DNA of 64,000 bases from Pseudogulbenkiania sp. MAI-1 (GCF_000527175.1 NZ_AZUR01000001.1:248001-312000); one strand, 5' to 3'; shown: positions 1-9,243, counted from the stretch's first letter. Made by a program: numbers and translations. Notes: generated by a model not told the origin, from the letters alone.

Positions 1-610
1 CCAGTTCGGCCAGCCGTGTTTTCAGCGCCGCCACTTCGGCTTCCAGCGCGGCGACCCGGCCGGCCAAGCCGACGTCGATGGCCGCGGCCGGGGCGCTGAT
101 CGGCGGCGTCGGCTCGCCGCAGAGCAGGTGCGCCCAGCGTGCCTCGCGCTCGCCCGGCTGGCGCTCCAGCTTGACCACCAGCGGCGGGTATTTGTCGGCC
201 AGCGCGGCCAGCGCGGTATCGACCTCGTCCACGCCGGAGAAGGCGTAGATGCGCCCGGCCTTGCTGCGGATCTCGGCCGAGGTCTGCGGGCCGCGCAACA
301 GCAGTACGCACAGCGCGGCGAGCCGCGCCCCGTCGATGTTCCAGGCGTAGGGCAGGCGATGCTCGTACTTGGCCACGCGGCTGCCGGCCGGCAGCCGCTC
401 GCCGATCAGCTTCTGCTCCAACAGGCTCGCGAGCGCCTGGCTCAGCTCGGCTTCGGACAACTGCATCACCGGCTCGCGGCTGGTCAGCTGGTTGCAGGCG
501 GTGAGCAGCCCGTTGAGCGTCATCGGGTAGGCGTCCGGGGTGAGCGCCTGCTTTTCGATCAGCGCGCCCAGAATGCGCACTTCCGCCGCGTCGAGTTGGT
601 GAGTATCCAT
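1..610 (-). CDS. yceH: YceH-family (DUF480/UPF0502) protein, 3' end cut by window edge
   Basis: The frame opens at an ATG whose complement is at 608-610 and stays open for about 203 codons to the window edge, so the C-terminus is missing. It begins MDTHQLDAAEVRILGALIEK and continues with TPDAYPMTLN and CNQLTSREPVM, which are hallmark blocks of the YceH/DUF480 family (about 215 residues, two winged-helix domains). The visible tail, rich in A, L and E with AALEAEVAALKTRLAEL, looks like the short coiled coil that ends many members. The biochemical role of the family is not established. The gene is divergent from tlyA, with 210 bp between their starts. Confidence 0.9.
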   Translation of the reverse strand, partial: MDTHQLDAAEVRILGALIEKQALTPDAYPMTLNGLLTACNQLTSREPVMQLSEAELSQALASLLEQKLIGERLPAGSRVAKYEHRLPYAWNIDGARLAALCVLLLRGPQTSAEIRSKAGRIYAFSGVDEVDTALAALADKYPPLVVKLERQPGEREARWAHLLCGEPTPPISAPAAAIDVGLAGRVAALEAEVAALKTRLAEL

Positions 611-820
611 GCCATGCTCCCTTGTTGTCGCTTATGCCGCGATGATCGCACCAAGCCGCTTTCCCGCCAACCCTCGGCCCGTGTTGCTCTCCGCACTTTG
701 CTTGAGCAGGCGCAAGGAAGGTCGCGATCGTGCCCGGCATCATCGGCTGAGCCGGCTGCTTGACAGCGCGCGGTGCCGACGCCACCCTGTGCTCTTTTTT
801 CGAACGCCCATAAGCACATC

Positions 821-1594
821 ATGATCCGAGCCGACCTTCTCCTGCTGGAACAAGGCCTTGCGCCTTCGCGCACCGCCGCGCAGAACCTGATCGCCGCCGG
901 CCGGGTCAGCGTCGCCGAGGACGGGCGCGCCGTGCCGGTCGCCAAGGCGAGCCAGAAGCTGGCGCCGTCGGCGCGGCTCTTGGTGACGCCGGACGAGGCC
1001 GACCGTTTCGTCTCGCGCGGTGGGTTGAAGATGCAGGGCGCGCTGGCGGCTGCCGGGCTCGACGTGAGCGGGCTGTGCGCGCTCGACGTCGGTCAGTCCA
1101 CCGGCGGCTTTACCGACTGCCTGCTGCAGTCGGGCGCGAGCCGGGTGGTGGGGGTGGACGTGGGGCACGGCCAGCTCGCCGCCCGCCTGGCCGAGGATCC
1201 GCGCGTGACCTTCTTCGAAGGCGTCAACGCCCGCGCGCTGGACCACGCGGCGCTGCTCGCCGCCAACCACGGCGTGCCGTTCGACCTGATGGTGTGCGAC
1301 GTGTCGTTCATCTCGCTGACGCTGGTGCTACCCTCGGCGCTACCCTTGATCGGCCCCGGCGGTTACCTGCTGTCGCTGGTCAAGCCGCAGTTCGAGGTGG
1401 GGCGCTCCGGCATCGGCCGCGGCGGCATCGTCAAGGACGAGGGGCTGTACGACGGGGTGAGGCAGACCATCACCACGCTGGTGCAGCAGCTCGGTTTCGA
1501 GGTGCTCAAGTGGTTCGATAGCCCGATCAAGGGCGGTGACGGCAACCGCGAGTTCTTCATCTTCGCGCGCCGTCCGCTCCATATGGTGGGGTGA
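821..1594 (+). CDS. tlyA: TlyA-family rRNA methyltransferase (hemolysin A family)
   Basis: A 257-residue protein with an N-terminal S4 RNA-binding domain (about residues 1-62) followed by an FtsJ-like SAM-dependent methyltransferase domain. The SAM motif is ALDVGQSTGGFTD at residues 87-99, and DVSFISL and LVKPQFEVG follow as in TlyA. Characterised TlyA enzymes 2'-O-methylate 16S and/or 23S rRNA; older annotations call them hemolysins. The ATG at 821 is chosen because MIRADLLLLEQGLAPSR is the canonical start of the S4 domain; an in-frame start at 773 would add an unrelated 16-residue tail. No clear Shine-Dalgarno sequence precedes 821. It stands alone, divergent from yceH. Confidence 0.9.
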   Translation: MIRADLLLLEQGLAPSRTAAQNLIAAGRVSVAEDGRAVPVAKASQKLAPSARLLVTPDEADRFVSRGGLKMQGALAAAGLDVSGLCALDVGQSTGGFTDCLLQSGASRVVGVDVGHGQLAARLAEDPRVTFFEGVNARALDHAALLAANHGVPFDLMVCDVSFISLTLVLPSALPLIGPGGYLLSLVKPQFEVGRSGIGRGGIVKDEGLYDGVRQTITTLVQQLGFEVLKWFDSPIKGGDGNREFFIFARRPLHMVG

Positions 1595-1676
1595 GTTCCC
1601 TCGCCGGCGCTGATTCGACCCGGCTTTAGGCTTATGGAATAATGGCAAACGATTGTTCGAAAGGAGACTCCGACTG

Positions 1677-1991
1677 ATGGTCGAATTTCTGTCGATAATG
1701 GCGGTCGTCCTGCTGGCCCTGCTCATCTGGGTGATCCGCTCGCGTCGTCCACAGGCCAACCGCATCCTGGACGACAGTCCCGGCTACGCGCGCCACACCC
1801 AGACCCGTCCGGTCGATGTTCCGTCGCAGATGACGGGGCGCGATTACGGCATACTGTTGCGTGCCGCGCACGGCGACCGCAGCCGGCTGGAAACCTGGGT
1901 GGTGGCCGAACAGCAGCGCGCCACGCCGCCGCTCAGCCGCGACGAGGCGATCGAGCGCCTGGCCGAACGGCTGAGGCTGTCGCGCAGCTGA
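1677..1991 (+). CDS. Small single-pass membrane protein, function unknown
   Basis: A 104-residue protein with one N-terminal membrane segment (about residues 3-22, rich in V, L, I and W) followed by a charged cytoplasmic-looking part. The segment with GRDYGILLRAAHGDRSRLETWV and the tail RDEAIERLAERLRLSR resemble small hypothetical proteins of betaproteobacteria, but I cannot name a family. The start at 1677 is preferred over 1653 because AGGAG at 1662-1666 lies a suitable distance upstream. It is followed 20 bp later by a perfect hairpin, so it seems to be a single-gene unit. Confidence 0.75.
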   Translation: MVEFLSIMAVVLLALLIWVIRSRRPQANRILDDSPGYARHTQTRPVDVPSQMTGRDYGILLRAAHGDRSRLETWVVAEQQRATPPLSRDEAIERLAERLRLSRS

Positions 1992-2010
1992 GCCTTTTCA
2001 CGGTCACACA

Positions 2011-2038
2011 ACACGGCCCCGCTTCGGCGGGGCCGTGT
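2011..2038. terminator. Perfect 12-bp hairpin with TTCG loop between convergent genes
   Basis: Arms at 2011-2022 and 2027-2038 (ACACGGCCCCGC and its exact complement) flank a TTCG tetraloop. It lies between the convergent ends of the small membrane protein and the puuA-like gene, so it could stop transcription from either side. The downstream T-run is weak (CGTTT), so the intrinsic-terminator call rests mainly on stem strength and position. Confidence 0.75.
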
Positions 2039-2085
2039 CGTTTCCGGAGGATGCGTGACCAAAGGCAGGCACCACTGCGGCAGGC

Positions 2086-3435
2086 TCAGGCCAGCAGCCC
2101 GAGGTGGCGCCGCTCCCACGGTGTGACCTGCTGGTGGTAATCGGCCAGTTCCAGCTCCTTCACCGCCAGGTAGGCCCGCACGAATTCCTCGCCGAACAAC
2201 TGCCATGCGCTCGGGGCGGCGGCCATGGCGGCCAGCGCGGCGTCGAGCGTGGCGGGCAGGCTGGCCTCGCCCTGCTTGAACACGTTGCCCACCGCCGCTG
2301 CTTCCGGTTCCAGCCGCTCGGTCAGGCCCAGCAGGCCGGCGCCGAGGCTCGCCGCCAGCGCCAGGTAGGGGTTGGCGTCGGCGCCCGGCAGGCGGTTCTC
2401 AACGCGCCGCGCCGCAGGCTCGCCGTGCGGCACGCGCAGCCCGACCGAGCGGTTGTCCTCGCCCCAGGACAGGTTGACCGGCGCCGCCAGGCCCTTGACG
2501 AAGCGGCGGTAGGAGTTGGGGCTGGGGCAGAACAGCGGCAGCAGCGCCGGCAGGTGGCGCTGCAGGCCGGCGATGAAGTGTCGGAACAGCGGGCTGGCGC
2601 TCCCGTCGGGCCGGCTGAACACGTTGCGGCCCTGCGCGTCGACCAGGCTCTGGTGCAAATGCATCGAGCTGCCGGGCTCGCCGGCCAGCGGCTTGGCCAT
2701 GCACACCGCCGACAGGCCGTGGCGGTGGGCGGTTTCCTTGAGCAGGTACTTGAACAGGAAGGTGTGGTCGGCGAGCCGCAGCGCCTCGCCGTGGCGCAGG
2801 TTGATCTCGAACTGGCTCGGGCCCATCTCGTGCACGAAGGTATCGGTGACGATGCCGAGCTCGTCGCAGCCGCGGTAGACCTCGTCGAAGAACGGGTCGA
2901 GGTCGTTGCGCGCCGACAGGCTGAAGGCGTCGCCGCCGGTTTCGCACCGCCCGCTGCGCAGTGTCGGTGGCCGGAACGGCGTGGCGCCGCCGTCGTGCGT
3001 GGCGAACAGGTAGAACTCCAGCTCCGGCGCCACCACCGGGGCGAGGCCGCGCGCGGCGTAGCCGGCCAGCACCTGCTTCAGCACCGAGCGCGGCGCCAGC
3101 GGCGAGAGCCTGCCGTCGTGGTCGACGTTGTCGCAGATCGCCACGGCGCGCGCGCCGCCGCTCCAGGGGGCGCGGCGCAGCGTGGCCGGATCGGGGCGCA
3201 GCGTGACGTCCGGGTCGTGCTCGCCGTAGAAGCGGTAGTCGGGAAACTCGCCGGTGCAGCCCTGGATGGCGACGGCGCGGGCGATGCGCACTTCCTGGCC
3301 CTGGCCGAAGGCGGCGGCCGGCAGCGTCTTGCCGCGCGGAAAGCCGGTGAGGTCGGCGAAGATGAGTTCGACCTCGCGGATGCGCTCGGTGCGCAGCCAG
3401 TCGGTCTGGGCGGCCGGCAGGGCGGTGGCGGGCAT
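2086..3435 (-). CDS. puuA: Glutamine synthetase family protein, gamma-glutamylputrescine synthetase type
   Basis: A 449-residue glutamine synthetase-fold protein. Seen: the N-terminal beta-grasp part (VELIFADLTGFPRGK), the metal-binding block PELEFYLF near residue 140, MGPSQFEINL, GSSMHLHQSL near 250, and NSYRRF near 300. The length and RGKT/EFPDYRF blocks resemble PuuA-type ligases, which make gamma-glutamylputrescine from glutamate, putrescine and ATP, more than the 470-residue GlnA, and there is no GlnA adenylylation block. A good AGGGAGAG site precedes the start. None of the other puu genes is nearby, so the substrate (putrescine or another amine) is inferred. Confidence 0.8.
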   Translation of the reverse strand: MPATALPAAQTDWLRTERIREVELIFADLTGFPRGKTLPAAAFGQGQEVRIARAVAIQGCTGEFPDYRFYGEHDPDVTLRPDPATLRRAPWSGGARAVAICDNVDHDGRLSPLAPRSVLKQVLAGYAARGLAPVVAPELEFYLFATHDGGATPFRPPTLRSGRCETGGDAFSLSARNDLDPFFDEVYRGCDELGIVTDTFVHEMGPSQFEINLRHGEALRLADHTFLFKYLLKETAHRHGLSAVCMAKPLAGEPGSSMHLHQSLVDAQGRNVFSRPDGSASPLFRHFIAGLQRHLPALLPLFCPSPNSYRRFVKGLAAPVNLSWGEDNRSVGLRVPHGEPAARRVENRLPGADANPYLALAASLGAGLLGLTERLEPEAAAVGNVFKQGEASLPATLDAALAAMAAAPSAWQLFGEEFVRAYLAVKELELADYHQQVTPWERRHLGLLA

Positions 3436-3519
3436 GCGTCTCTCCCTTGGCAGGCGCCGGCGCCGCCTGTCAGCCCGTCGTGGGCGGGTCGTGTCGCTCG
3501 TGGGCGGCGTGCGCCGGAA

Positions 3520-5235
3520 TCACAGCACCCACTGCGGCTTGCCCAGCTTCTCCACCAGGATGCGCCAGGCTTGCAGCAGCTTCTGGAACTTGTTGTTGGC
3601 CGGGGCCTGGTCGCGCGCCTTCTTCAACAGCTCGTGGGCGCGGCGCATGTGGCTTTCGTGCCAGCCGTTACGGTGCACGTAGGCCAGCGTGGCGTTGACC
3701 AGGTTGAGCATCACCTGCAGGTTGCCCGGCATGTCTTCGTGTGCCTTGGCGAAGCGCTCGATGGCCAGCTCGAACTGGCCGGCCTGGGCGGCGCGCACGG
3801 CCTCGTTGTTGAGTTCGATCACCGACTGCACGTTGCTGGCGATCAGCTGGTGTCCGGCATCGCTGCGGCCGACGTCCTCGAACAGGTCGCCGATCTGTCC
3901 CAGCAGCGTTTCGTCGTCGTGGTGGTTGCGTACCAGCGTCTCGATGGCGGCGTCGCCGCTGTCCTGCTGGCCCTGGGCGTAGCAGGCGCGGGCGAACTCC
4001 ATCTGCGCCTCGGGCGGCAAGCCGGCGGCGAGCTTGCCGAAGCGCTCCTGCGCCTCGGCCAGCAGCTGGGCGGCGCGCTGGCGGTTGCCGTTCTTCAGCT
4101 GCAGCTGGCTGTCGCAGACGTCGGCCATCCATTCGCCGACCTCGTTGTAGCGGTAGTCGCGGCGCAGGCTGGCGACGGTGCGCGCGGCGGCGCCGTGCTC
4201 GCCCTGCGCCAGCTGGATGCGCGCCAGCATGGCGTAGTGGGTGGGGTGGCGGTGCCAGGTGTACTTGGCGATTTCCAGCGTCTCGCGGCTGGCGGCCTCG
4301 GCGGTGGCGAGGTCGTGGTTCTTCAGTGCGACTTCGGCCAGTTGCTTCTGGCGCCGGATCACCACCGGCGAGAGCTGGGTGGCGCGGGTCAGCATCTGCT
4401 GCGCCTTGTCGAGCTCGTGGTTGGCCTGGTGCAGCCGGGCCAGCCAGTCGTAGGCTTCCATCACCCGGTCGTTCTCGCGCAGCACCTCTTCGAACAGCAG
4501 CCGCGCCTCGTCGTAGGACTTCTGCCCGGTCAGCGCCTTGGCCAGCCCCAGCTTGGCCCACGGCACGGTCTTGATGCGCAGCACGTCCATGTAGAGGGCA
4601 CGCGCGGTGTCGTAGTCGCCGATCTTGAGCGACAGCGAGCCTTTCAGCTTCATGAAGTCGAGCGCGAACTCGCTCTTCTCGCCGATCTTGCGGCTGCAGG
4701 CCTCGATGGCGGCGAGGTACTCGTGGCGCATCACCGCCTCGTCGACGATGCGGAATGCCTCGCGCCGGCGCATGGCGCGCTCCAGCCGCTGCGCCAGCAC
4801 CTCGCCGGTGAAGGGCTTGAGCAGGTAGTCGTCCGGTGCCTGCTCGGCGGCCGAGATCACGCGCTGGGCGCGGCGCTCGCCGGTGACGATCATGAACACG
4901 CACGACTGTTTGATCAGGTTGCGTTCCTTGACCTCCTCGAACAGGTAGAGGCCGTCGTAGCCGTTGCCGAGGTCGTAGTCGCACAGCACCACGTCGAACT
5001 CGTACTTGGCGAGCTTGGCCAGCGCGTCGCCCGCCTTGCTGGCGTACTCGACCTTCTCGGCGCCGAACGAGGACAGCGTCATCGCCAGCGCGCGCTGCAT
5101 CTCCGGCACGCTGTCGATGATCAGGAACAGCCGCTTGGCGTACGGGTCGGACGCCGGCTGCTCGGCCGGGCGCGCGCCCTTGTACGCCGAGGCGATGCTG
5201 TGGAACGAGGTGGACTGCGGCTTGAGGTCGCTCAT
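3520..5235 (-). CDS. Response regulator receiver domain fused to a long TPR region
   Basis: A 571-residue protein. Residues about 35-160 form a receiver (REC) domain: acidic D41, phospho-acceptor D86 in VVLCDYDLGNGYDG, and the conserved lysine in YLLKPFTGEVLAQRLER. The remaining ~400 residues are helical repeats with TPR features (for example ALYMDVLRIKTVPWAKLGLAKAL and ARLLFEEVLRENDRVMEAYDWLARL). There is no DNA-binding or catalytic output domain, so it probably acts through protein contacts. The start at 5235 (MSDLKPQST) is preferred over a GTG at 5259 that directly abuts the uvrD stop. It lies 24 nt behind uvrD, suggesting co-transcription. No partner kinase is in the window. Confidence 0.85.
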   Translation of the reverse strand: MSDLKPQSTSFHSIASAYKGARPAEQPASDPYAKRLFLIIDSVPEMQRALAMTLSSFGAEKVEYASKAGDALAKLAKYEFDVVLCDYDLGNGYDGLYLFEEVKERNLIKQSCVFMIVTGERRAQRVISAAEQAPDDYLLKPFTGEVLAQRLERAMRRREAFRIVDEAVMRHEYLAAIEACSRKIGEKSEFALDFMKLKGSLSLKIGDYDTARALYMDVLRIKTVPWAKLGLAKALTGQKSYDEARLLFEEVLRENDRVMEAYDWLARLHQANHELDKAQQMLTRATQLSPVVIRRQKQLAEVALKNHDLATAEAASRETLEIAKYTWHRHPTHYAMLARIQLAQGEHGAAARTVASLRRDYRYNEVGEWMADVCDSQLQLKNGNRQRAAQLLAEAQERFGKLAAGLPPEAQMEFARACYAQGQQDSGDAAIETLVRNHHDDETLLGQIGDLFEDVGRSDAGHQLIASNVQSVIELNNEAVRAAQAGQFELAIERFAKAHEDMPGNLQVMLNLVNATLAYVHRNGWHESHMRRAHELLKKARDQAPANNKFQKLLQAWRILVEKLGKPQWVL

Positions 5236-5259
5236 CGGGATGTCTTCTGGTAACGGCAC

Positions 5260-7407
5260 TCAGGCCGCGCTGAGCTTGGCGTAGCGCAAATCCAGCCATT
5301 TCAGGCCGTGCTCGGCGAAGTTGACGTGCAGCCGCACTTCGTCGCCGCCGCCCTCGGCGTCGATCACCACGCCCAGTCCGAACTTGGCGTGCGTCACCGA
5401 CTGGCCGATGGCGAAGCCCTTCAGCTTGGCCGCAGGGCGGGCCGGTTCGGCCTGTTCCAGCCACGGCGCGCGCTGTTTATGCGAGACAGGTGACGGTTTC
5501 ACTGTAGCAGACAGCACGTGCAGCAGCTGGCCCGGAACCTCGTCGATGAAGCGCGAGCGGATCGGGTAGCGGCTCAGGCCGTGCAGCATGCGGCTCTGCG
5601 CCGAGGTGAGGTAGAGCCGCTTGCGCGCGCGCGTCACCGCGACATACATCAGGCGCCGCTCCTCTTCCAGGCCCTTGGGGTCGTTGAAGCTGTTCTCGTG
5701 CGGGAACAGCCCTTCCTCCAGCCCGGACACGAACACCGCGTCGAATTCCAGGCCCTTGGCGGCGTGCACCGTCATCAGCTGCAGCGCGTCCTGGCCGGCT
5801 TCGGCCTGATGCTCACCGGCCTCCAGGCTGGCGGCGCTGAGGAATTCCACCACCGCCTGCTCCGGGTCCTGCGGGAAGAAGCCGGCGGCGGCGTTGATCA
5901 GTTCGTCGAGGTTGGCGAGGCGCTCCTCGCTCTCCTTCTTGTCGGCCTCGTACATCGCCTTGAGGCCGGAATCGTCGAGCAGCAGGCTGACGGTCTCGGC
6001 CAGGTTCAGCGTGGACGTGCGTGCGCGCAGCTGGTCGATCAACAACACGAACTTGCCGAGGCTGGCGGCGGCGCGGCCGCTGCCGGAGGCGCAGGCGGCC
6101 TGCCACAGGCTGATGCCCTGCTCGCGGCTGGTGGCCTGCAGGCCTTCCACGGTGCGCGCGCCGATGCCGCGCGCCGGGATGTTGATGACGCGCAGCAGCG
6201 CGTTGTCGTCGTCGGGGTTGGCGATCAGGCGCAGATAGGCCAGCGCGTGCTTGATCTCCTGGCGTTCGAAGAAGCGCAGGCCGCCGTACACGCGGTAGGG
6301 TAGGCCGGCGTTGACCAGGGCGTGTTCCAGTGCGCGGCTCTGTGCGTTGGAGCGGTACAGCACGGCGATGTCGGCCAGGTTCCAGCCGTCGCGCTTGAGC
6401 GCGCGGACCTCGTCGCAGATGAACTCGGCCTCGTCGCCGTCGGAATAGGCGTCGTAGAGGCGGATCGGTTCGCCCTCGCCGGCCTCGGTCCACAGGTTCT
6501 TGCCGAGCCGGCCGTCGTTCTTCTCGATCAGCGCGTTGGCGGCGGCCAGGATGTTGCCGGCTGAGCGGTAGTTCTGCTCCAGCCGCACCGGGCCATCGAT
6601 GCCGAAGTCGACCAAGAGCGAGCGCATATTGCCGACCTCGGCGCCGCGGAAGGCGTAGATGCTCTGGTCGTCGTCGCCCACCGCGAACAGCGCGTTGTCG
6701 CGCCCGGCCAGCAGCTTGAGCCAGGCGTACTGCAGGCGGTTGGTGTCCTGGAACTCGTCGACCAGGATGAAGCGGAAGCGGCTCTTGTAGTGCTCGGCCA
6801 GCGCGGCGTTGCGCGACAGCACCTCGTAGCTGCGCAACAGCAGCTCGGCGAAATCGACCACGCCCTCGCGCTGGCACTGCGCGTCGTAGGCGGCGTAGAG
6901 CTCGATCAGCTTCTTGGTGTAGGCGTCGTGCGCCGACAGTTGGTCGGCGCGCACGCCGGATTCCTTGTTGCCGTTGATGAAGTTCTGCACCGCGCGCGGC
7001 GGGAATTTCTCGTCGGAGACGTCGAGGCTTTTCAGCAGGCGCTTGATCGCCGCCTGCTGGTCGGCCGAATCGAGGATCTGGAAGGTGCTGGGCAGCCCGG
7101 CGTCGCGGTAGTGGGCGCGCAGGAAGCGGTTGCACAGGCCGTGGAAGGTGCCGATCCACATGTTCTTGACGTTGACCGGGATCATCGCGCCCAACCGCGT
7201 CTGCATCTCGCGCGCCGCCTTGTTGGTGAAGGTCACGGCGAGGATGTTGGCGGGGCTCGCCTGGCCGGTCTGGATCAGCCAGGCGATGCGCGTGGTCAGC
7301 ACCCGCGTCTTGCCGCTGCCGGCGCCGGCCAGCACCAGCGCGCTCTTGGCGGGCCAGGTGACGGCGGAGAGTTGTTCGGGATTGAGACCGGTGAGCAGAT
7401 CGGACAT
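5260..7407 (-). CDS. uvrD: DNA helicase II (UvrD/PcrA type)
   Basis: A 715-residue superfamily 1A 3'-5' helicase that unwinds DNA in nucleotide excision and mismatch repair. Walker A AGAGSGKT is at residues 27-34, motif Ia is VTFTNKAAREM, the Walker B/DEAD-like motif is VDEFQDTN, and GDDDQSIYAFRGA, QNYRS, MTVHAAKGLEFDAVFV and VAVTRARKRLYL follow in order. The blocks MWIGTFHGLCNRFLRAH and FQILDSADQ match UvrD rather than Rep. The C-terminus ends in a Tudor-like segment (FGLGVVIDAEGGGDE). The next gene (REC-TPR) begins 24 nt after its stop. Confidence 0.95.
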   Translation of the reverse strand: MSDLLTGLNPEQLSAVTWPAKSALVLAGAGSGKTRVLTTRIAWLIQTGQASPANILAVTFTNKAAREMQTRLGAMIPVNVKNMWIGTFHGLCNRFLRAHYRDAGLPSTFQILDSADQQAAIKRLLKSLDVSDEKFPPRAVQNFINGNKESGVRADQLSAHDAYTKKLIELYAAYDAQCQREGVVDFAELLLRSYEVLSRNAALAEHYKSRFRFILVDEFQDTNRLQYAWLKLLAGRDNALFAVGDDDQSIYAFRGAEVGNMRSLLVDFGIDGPVRLEQNYRSAGNILAAANALIEKNDGRLGKNLWTEAGEGEPIRLYDAYSDGDEAEFICDEVRALKRDGWNLADIAVLYRSNAQSRALEHALVNAGLPYRVYGGLRFFERQEIKHALAYLRLIANPDDDNALLRVINIPARGIGARTVEGLQATSREQGISLWQAACASGSGRAAASLGKFVLLIDQLRARTSTLNLAETVSLLLDDSGLKAMYEADKKESEERLANLDELINAAAGFFPQDPEQAVVEFLSAASLEAGEHQAEAGQDALQLMTVHAAKGLEFDAVFVSGLEEGLFPHENSFNDPKGLEEERRLMYVAVTRARKRLYLTSAQSRMLHGLSRYPIRSRFIDEVPGQLLHVLSATVKPSPVSHKQRAPWLEQAEPARPAAKLKGFAIGQSVTHAKFGLGVVIDAEGGGDEVRLHVNFAEHGLKWLDLRYAKLSAA

Positions 7408-7510
7408 GGCGGGGCGGCAATCGTCTAAAACGCCGATTTTACCCCAGCCGTGGGGCGGCGTATCGGCTTGATCGCCGCAATTTGGTGGCGCGGCGCCAGC
7501 AGGGGGCGCC

Positions 7511-8353
7511 CTAGCTCTTCACCCCCAGCTCGCGCAGCCGCTCGGCTAGGTAGCTGCCGGCGCTGTAGCGCTCCGACAGCACCACCTCGTCGCGCGGGTG
7601 CAGGAACAGGGGCAGCGAGACGCGGCTCTGGCGCGCGGCCTGGCCTGTCGGGTTGATCACGCGGTGCAGCGTGGAGGGGTAGTAGCCGCGCGAGGCCTCC
7701 TGCAGCATGTCGCCGATGTTGATCACCAGCGTGCCGAAATCGCACGGCACGTCCTGCCAGCGGCCGTCGCGGCCCTGCACCTGCAGTCCCGGCGCGCTGG
7801 CGGCGGGCAGGATGGTCAACAGGTTGATGTCGCCGTGCGCGGCGGCGCGCAAGGCACCGGCCGGTTCATCACCGGTCAGCGGCGGGTAGCGCAGCACGCG
7901 CAGCAGCGTGCCGCGGCTCTTCTCGATCATGGAGGACAGCGGCTGGCTGTAGTGGGCGGCGATGTCGGGCGGGGTGTAGCGCTCCACCCAGCTCAACAAC
8001 TGCGCCGCCAGCGCGCTGGCCACGGCGTAGTAGTGCAGGGTGTCGTCGCGCAACTCGGGCGGAATGCGTCCCCACGGGTAGACGTGGTAGTACTCCTTGA
8101 GGTCTTTCAGCGTGTGGCCCTTGGCGGTCTCGGACACCGCCGTCGAGAACCAGCCGTCCTGCGTCTCGGGCGAGAAGGCGTAGGCATGCTTGTCGGGGCT
8201 GTCGAAGAAGGCCAGCCAGCGCTGGTACAGGTCCGTCACCAGCGTCTGCGGGATCGGGTGGTGGCTGAGCACGGCGAAGCCGGTCTCGTGCAGCGAGCGG
8301 GTGAAGCGTTCGGCGGCATCTGAGGCGCGGTAGTCGACTTGCTGGACGTTCAT
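7511..8353 (-). CDS. Isopenicillin N synthase-like Fe(II)/2-oxoglutarate-dependent oxygenase
   Basis: A 280-residue double-stranded beta-helix dioxygenase. The iron triad is visible as H173-x-D175 (AAHGDINLL) and H230 (STLHRVI), and the 2-oxoglutarate-binding R-x-S is R244/S246 (QSRVSLPLF). The N-terminus (FTRSLHETGFAVLSHHPIP) matches the DIOX_N domain found in isopenicillin N synthase and ethylene-forming-enzyme relatives. The substrate cannot be told. The start is set by GGGAG 8 nt upstream of ATG. It lies downstream of cysE on the same strand, separated by 104 bp that include a GC-rich stem (8427-8434 with 8441-8448), so co-transcription is uncertain. Confidence 0.85.
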   Translation of the reverse strand: MNVQQVDYRASDAAERFTRSLHETGFAVLSHHPIPQTLVTDLYQRWLAFFDSPDKHAYAFSPETQDGWFSTAVSETAKGHTLKDLKEYYHVYPWGRIPPELRDDTLHYYAVASALAAQLLSWVERYTPPDIAAHYSQPLSSMIEKSRGTLLRVLRYPPLTGDEPAGALRAAAHGDINLLTILPAASAPGLQVQGRDGRWQDVPCDFGTLVINIGDMLQEASRGYYPSTLHRVINPTGQAARQSRVSLPLFLHPRDEVVLSERYSAGSYLAERLRELGVKS

Positions 8354-8457
8354 GTCGTGCTCCCGTGTGGCGTTAAAACAGACTGAAACAGGCAAACGGG
8401 CCGAACCAGAGGGTGGGCTTGGGGCTCGGGCGGCGAGGGCGCCGCCCGATGGCAGGC

Positions 8458-9243
8458 TCACACCCGCTGGTCCATGTCCAGCCCCGGCGTCCCCGGTCCG
8501 GGCGAACCCACCACCTTGGCCGGAACCCCGGCCACGGTGCTGTGCGGTGGCACGTCGTCCAGCACCACGCTGCCGGCGCCGACCTTGGCGCATTCGCCGA
8601 CGTGGATGTTGCCGAGGATGGCCGCCCCGGTGCCGATCAGCACGCCGTCGCCGATCTTGGGATGGCGGTCGCCGCGCTGCTTGCCGGAGCCGCCCAACGT
8701 CACGCCGTGCAGGATAGACACGTTGTTGCCGATCACCGCGGTCTCGCCCACCACCACGCCGGTGCCGTGATCCAGCATCACGCCGTGGCCGATGCGCGCC
8801 GCCGGATGGATGTCGGCGCCGGTCACTTCGGAGATGCGGTTCTGCAGGAACAGCGCCAGCGTCTGCCGGCCCTGCTGCCACAGCCAGTGCGTCACGCGCT
8901 GGCTCTGGATGGCGTGGAAGCCCTTGAAGTAGAGCAGCGGGGTGGAATAACCCTCGCAGGCCGGGTCGCGGTCGTAGCAGGCCACGATGTCGGTACGCAT
9001 CTTCTGGCCGATGCTCGGGTCGGCCGCGAGCGCCTCGCGGAACAGCTCCATCAGCGCGCGCGCATCCATCACCGGGCTGGAGAGCTTGCTGGAGAGGTGG
9101 AAGGCCAGCACGTCTTCCAGCGTGTCGTGGCGCAATACGGTCATGTGCAGGAAGCTCGCCAACAGCGGCTCGGCCTGCGCCGCCGCCTCGGCTTCCTGGA
9201 AGATGGCGAGCCAGATCGGATCGTCGTAATTTTCGCTCATCAT
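8458..9243 (-). CDS. cysE: Serine O-acetyltransferase
   Basis: A 261-residue enzyme that transfers acetyl from acetyl-CoA to L-serine, the first step of cysteine synthesis. An N-terminal helical domain (residues 1-135, with DIVACYDRDPACEGYSTP) is followed by a left-handed beta-helix of hexapeptide repeats (IHPAARIGHGVMLDHGTGVVVGE, IGNNVSILHGVTLGG). Catalytic and CoA-site histidines correspond to H159 and H179. The length fits full-size CysE (273 residues in E. coli). Two adjacent ATG codons could start the gene (9243 or 9240), and no strong ribosome-binding site is visible. Confidence 0.95.
   Translation of the reverse strand: MMSENYDDPIWLAIFQEAEAAAQAEPLLASFLHMTVLRHDTLEDVLAFHLSSKLSSPVMDARALMELFREALAADPSIGQKMRTDIVACYDRDPACEGYSTPLLYFKGFHAIQSQRVTHWLWQQGRQTLALFLQNRISEVTGADIHPAARIGHGVMLDHGTGVVVGETAVIGNNVSILHGVTLGGSGKQRGDRHPKIGDGVLIGTGAAILGNIHVGECAKVGAGSVVLDDVPPHSTVAGVPAKVVGSPGPGTPGLDMDQRV

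Noticed and set aside
2104..5253. A 1049-codon open frame on the plus strand opposite puuA and the REC-TPR gene
   Set aside because: It is antisense to two well-recognised genes, is very rich in H, Q, A, R and G, and has no domain. In DNA with GC-rich third positions, antisense frames stay open by chance.
8427..8448. Terminator between cysE and the 2-oxoglutarate oxygenase gene
   Set aside because: An 8-bp GC stem is present but there is no T-run on the minus strand, so only mentioned under the gene.
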